From Arthrobacter pityocampae (GTDB lineage Bacteria > Actinomycetota > Actinomycetes > Actinomycetales > Micrococcaceae): a DNA stretch of 64,000 bases. Made by a program: the position numbers and the translations under genes. The notes below the pieces were generated by a model that was not told the origin of the DNA, searched no databases, and saw nothing but the letters and a program-made list of their open reading frames with translations. Shown here one piece after another: positions 61,533 through 64,000 of the stretch (position 1 is its first letter; every line of letters begins with the position of its first letter). The DNA lies in assembly GCF_002927275.1 (NCBI RefSeq), contig NZ_PRKW01000004.1, positions 186,001-250,000 of the forward strand. The letters are read 5' to 3'.

Positions 61533-62357
61533 TCAGGCGGTGAAGCGCGGCGCCCGCTTCTCCCGGAACGCCTCGAGGCCCTCGCGGTAGTCGTCGGAGG
61601 CCCCGAGCACGCCCTGGACGTCGTTCTCGCCGCTGATGGCCCGCCACAGTCCGAGCCGCTCGTCGCGGATCCGCGCCACGAGCTGCTTCGAGGCGACCAG
61701 CGCCTGCAGCGGACCGCTCGCCGCCCGCACGGCCTTCGACCGGGTGAAGTCGAGCAGCTCCGCGGCGGGCACGGCGCGACTGAAGAGTCCGCCGGCCACC
61801 GCCTCCGCCCCCGTCATGAGGTCCCCCGTGTACATGAGGTCCAACGCCCGGTGCGGCCCGAGCCGCTCGGTGAACAGCCAGTGCCCGCCGGAATCCAGCG
61901 CCAGCCCGAGGGCGGCGAACGGCGAGCCGATCCTCGCGTTGTCCGCGACGTACACGACGTCCGTCGCGAGCAGCAGACCCAGCCCGACGCCGAGGCACGC
62001 GCCCTGCGCCGCCGCGAAGGTGGGCGCGGGGAAGTCGGCCATCCTCCGCAGCAGCGGGGTGAGCGTGGCATCGAGGAACCCGAAGGCGTCGTCGGCTCCC
62101 GGCTGGATGGAGCCGAGGTCCCGGCCCGCGCAGAACGCGCGCCCCTCCCCGCGCAGCACGAGCGCGCGGACGGTGCCGTCAGCGACCCCCGCAGCGGCGG
62201 CGTCGTACGCGGCGGAGAGCTCGGTGAGCGCCTGCTCGTCGACGGCGTTGAGCCGGTACGGGGCGTCCAGCACCACCTCGGCGATGCCGTTCACGATGGT
62301 GAGGCGGACCATGCCGGCGGAGGGGTCACCGGGCGGCGGCGTGGTGGAGGGGGTCAT
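61533..62357 (-). CDS. Enoyl-CoA hydratase/isomerase family protein, PaaG-like
   Basis: A 274-residue crotonase-fold enzyme. The oxyanion-hole regions are CAGRDLGSIQ and AAQGACLGVGLGLLLATD, and the later segment is LGLALDSGGHWLF. The Asp there fits the PaaG-type isomerase rather than the Glu/Glu hydratases. PaaG converts ring-epoxide CoA to the oxepin form in phenylacetate breakdown. The gene is separated by 9 bp from paaE on the same strand, which supports the assignment. ATG at 62357 with GAGAGG upstream. Confidence 0.82.
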   Translation of the reverse strand: MTPSTTPPPGDPSAGMVRLTIVNGIAEVVLDAPYRLNAVDEQALTELSAAYDAAAAGVADGTVRALVLRGEGRAFCAGRDLGSIQPGADDAFGFLDATLTPLLRRMADFPAPTFAAAQGACLGVGLGLLLATDVVYVADNARIGSPFAALGLALDSGGHWLFTERLGPHRALDLMYTGDLMTGAEAVAGGLFSRAVPAAELLDFTRSKAVRAASGPLQALVASKQLVARIRDERLGLWRAISGENDVQGVLGASDDYREGLEAFREKRAPRFTA

Positions 62358-62366
62358 GGCTGCCTC

Positions 62367-63497
62367 TCAGGCGTCGTAGTCGACGGCGACGTCGCTACTG
62401 GTCGGGTGGGCCTGGCACGTGAGGACATAGCCCGCGGCCACCTCGTCGGGTTCGAGGGCGTAGTTCTCCTCCATGGCCACCGTGCCCTGGACGAGCTTCG
62501 CGCGGCACGTCCCGCAGACCCCGCCGGCGCACGCGAACGGCACGTCGGGCCGCACCCTGAGGGCGGCGTTGAGGATGGACTCGCGGGCGTGGGTGGGGCT
62601 CTGCACGGAGCCCTGCAGCCCGTCCAGGTTGAAGGAGATGGTGTAGTTCTCCCCGTTGTCGGCGGGCAGGACCGGGCGCCCGTGGCTGCCCTCCGGCCGG
62701 GTGGGCTCACCCGTGGTGAACAGTTCGAAGCGCACCCTGTCCGCGGATACCCCGCGGTCGGTGAGGAAGTCCCGGCACAGCTGCACGAGCTCGAACGGCC
62801 CGCAGAGGAACCACTCGTCCACGCGGTCGGTGTCGATGACCGTGCCGAGCAGTTTCTCCAGCTTGTCGGCGTCGATCCGGCCCGAGAGCAGCGGCGAGAT
62901 GCGCTGCTCGCGGGAGAGGACGTGGTGCACCGCGAAGCGGGCGGGGTAGCGGTCCTTGAGGTCGGCGAGCTCCTCGAGGAACATGACGTCCATCGCGGCG
63001 CGGTTCGCGTAGACGAGGTCGAAGCGCACGTCCGGGCCGGCGGCGAGCATGGACCGGGCGATCGAGATCACCGGGGTGATCCCGGACCCGGCGGCGACGG
63101 CGACGAACGAGGCGGCCTGCTCCCCCGGCGTCGTGCGCGGTGTGAACTGCCCGAGCGGGCTCATGACCTCGAGGGTGTCCCCCGCCGCGAGGGATTCGTT
63201 GGCCCAGGTGGAGAAGACGCCGCCGAGGTCGCGCTTCACGGCGACGCGCAGCTCACCGGGTTGGGGGTCGGCGCAGATGGAGTAGCTGCGGCGGACCTCC
63301 CGCGGGACGCCGTCGACGTCGAGCGTGGTGCGCAGCGCCACGTACTGCCCGGGCAGGTACCCGAAGGCGTCCTGCAGCGTGGGAGGGACGTCGAGGGTGA
63401 CCTCGACGGCGTCCTCCGTCAGACGGCGGACGCTACGGACGGTGAGCGTGTGGAAGGCGCTCCGCCGCTTGGTGGAGGGGGCGAGGACAACGGCCAT
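62367..63497 (-). CDS. paaE: Phenylacetyl-CoA epoxidase reductase subunit
   Basis: A 376-residue reductase. An FAD/NAD module (RRSYSICADP; AGSGITPVISIARSML) is followed by a C-terminal 2Fe-2S ferredoxin domain with CAGGVCGTCRAKL and a later Cys. It passes electrons from NAD(P)H to the PaaABC(D) oxygenase. ATG at 63497 overlaps the paaD stop by 1 bp (TGATG); the upstream in-frame ATG at 63617 would lie inside paaD. Confidence 0.93.
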   Translation of the reverse strand: MAVVLAPSTKRRSAFHTLTVRSVRRLTEDAVEVTLDVPPTLQDAFGYLPGQYVALRTTLDVDGVPREVRRSYSICADPQPGELRVAVKRDLGGVFSTWANESLAAGDTLEVMSPLGQFTPRTTPGEQAASFVAVAAGSGITPVISIARSMLAAGPDVRFDLVYANRAAMDVMFLEELADLKDRYPARFAVHHVLSREQRISPLLSGRIDADKLEKLLGTVIDTDRVDEWFLCGPFELVQLCRDFLTDRGVSADRVRFELFTTGEPTRPEGSHGRPVLPADNGENYTISFNLDGLQGSVQSPTHARESILNAALRVRPDVPFACAGGVCGTCRAKLVQGTVAMEENYALEPDEVAAGYVLTCQAHPTSSDVAVDYDA

Positions 63498-64000
63498 CAG
63501 TGCACCTTGAAGTAGTCGAAGGGTTCCCTGCAGTCGTTGCACACGTACAGCGCCTTGCAGGAGGTGGACCCGAAGCGGGTCAGCTCGCGGGTGTTCAGGG
63601 ACGAGCACTGGGGGCACTTGACGCTCAGCCCGAGGCGCACCGGCCCGACGGCGGCCTTGCCGGTCGGCGGCGCGATGCCGTACTGCGCGAGCTTCGCCTT
63701 GCCGTCGTCGCTGAGCCAGTCCGTGGTCCAGGCGGGCGAGAGCACGAGCCGGACGGCGACGTCGTCGTATCCCGCCGCGTGCAGTGCCGCGGTGACGTCG
63801 TCGCGGATGGCGTCCATGGCGGGGCAGCCCGAATAGGTGGGAGTGATCGCGACCTCGACCCGGCCCGACGGCGCCACGTGGGCCTCACGCAGCACGCCGA
63901 GGTCCTCGATGGTCAGGACCGGGATCTCCGGGTCGACGACCGTGGCCGCGACGTCCCATGCCGCCGCGTCGGGTGCCGCCGCAGGCCGCAGGTCCGTGCC
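63497..64000 (-). CDS. paaD: Phenylacetyl-CoA epoxidase subunit D, partial
   Basis: The gene runs off the right edge; the visible 167 codons start in WDVAATVVDPEIPVLTIEDL (just after the edge), the typical beginning of PaaD/PaaJ. The C-terminus has the cysteine set CPQCSS, GSTSCKALYVCNDC and the ending EPFDYFKVH. PaaD is an Fe-S-assembly-like helper of the phenylacetyl-CoA epoxidase. Its start and paaABC are outside. Confidence 0.93.
   Translation of the reverse strand, partial: GTDLRPAAAPDAAAWDVAATVVDPEIPVLTIEDLGVLREAHVAPSGRVEVAITPTYSGCPAMDAIRDDVTAALHAAGYDDVAVRLVLSPAWTTDWLSDDGKAKLAQYGIAPPTGKAAVGPVRLGLSVKCPQCSSLNTRELTRFGSTSCKALYVCNDCREPFDYFKVH

Overview
The window is a contiguous stretch of high-GC actinobacterial chromosome. 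The gene content points to the Micrococcaceae (Arthrobacter-like): a dispersed menaquinone cluster, a bkd operon with a divergent Lrp regulator, the edge of a phenylacetate (paa) cluster, LacI-controlled sugar importers without their own ATPases, and a DUF222/HNH protein. GTG starts, 1-4 nt gene overlaps and GC-biased third codon positions are the rule. The species assignment is inference; no rRNA or tRNA was found.

Layout. 1-6.7 kb: the end of a PucR regulator, two histidine kinases, and a partner-switching cassette (receiver-PP2C phosphatase, STAS antagonist, RsbW-like kinase). 6.7-9.4 kb: an esterase, a TRIC/UPF0126 channel, a SUKH-like acidic protein and a HIT protein. 9.6-22.3 kb: menaquinone genes in pieces (polyprenyl synthase, menJ, menG, menF, menD, menC), with an amino-acid ABC importer and a PhoX phosphatase carrying a PHO box between them. 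22.3-32.1 kb: PAP2, a zinc dehydrogenase, an MFS carrier, a DUF222/HNH protein under a LexA box, a 42-bp minisatellite, a CrcB/Fluc pair with a dienelactone hydrolase, and two GNATs. 32.1-38.7 kb: a debranching-type glycosidase, LacI regulator 1 and an alpha-glucoside-type ABC importer. 38.7-47.5 kb: an arabinoside importer with GH51 arabinofuranosidase and aldose epimerase, LacI regulator 2 and an alditol oxidase. 47.5-52.1 kb: a metallo-hydrolase, a YczE-like membrane protein and a short UvrA2-type ATPase. 52.1-56.7 kb: the branched-chain keto-acid dehydrogenase operon and its Lrp regulator. 56.7-64 kb: PhoD, a cysteine-desulfurase-like enzyme, a serine-recombinase remnant, NTF2-like and RibD-like proteins, and PaaG-like, PaaE and PaaD genes running off the right edge.

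How the parts work together. The men genes supply most of the menaquinone path: MenF, MenD and MenC on the ring, the polyprenyl synthase for the side chain, MenG for ring methylation and MenJ for side-chain reduction; menB, menE and menA are not here. Each sugar importer sits with a glycosidase and a LacI repressor, and both have clear palindromic operators. All three solute-binding-protein genes are separated from their permease genes by a perfect GC hairpin, consistent with higher expression of the binding protein.

The most notable signals are regulatory or structural: a LexA box in a leaderless promoter of the HNH gene, three contiguous PHO repeats before phoX, two LacI operator sets, a decayed recombinase helix-turn-helix, and repeated short-unit expansions both between genes and inside protein linkers (PucR, MenD, HNH). 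I did not find a clearly new multi-gene system. The best candidates for follow-up are the SOS-linked HNH gene with its adjacent minisatellite and the multi-locus repeat expansion.
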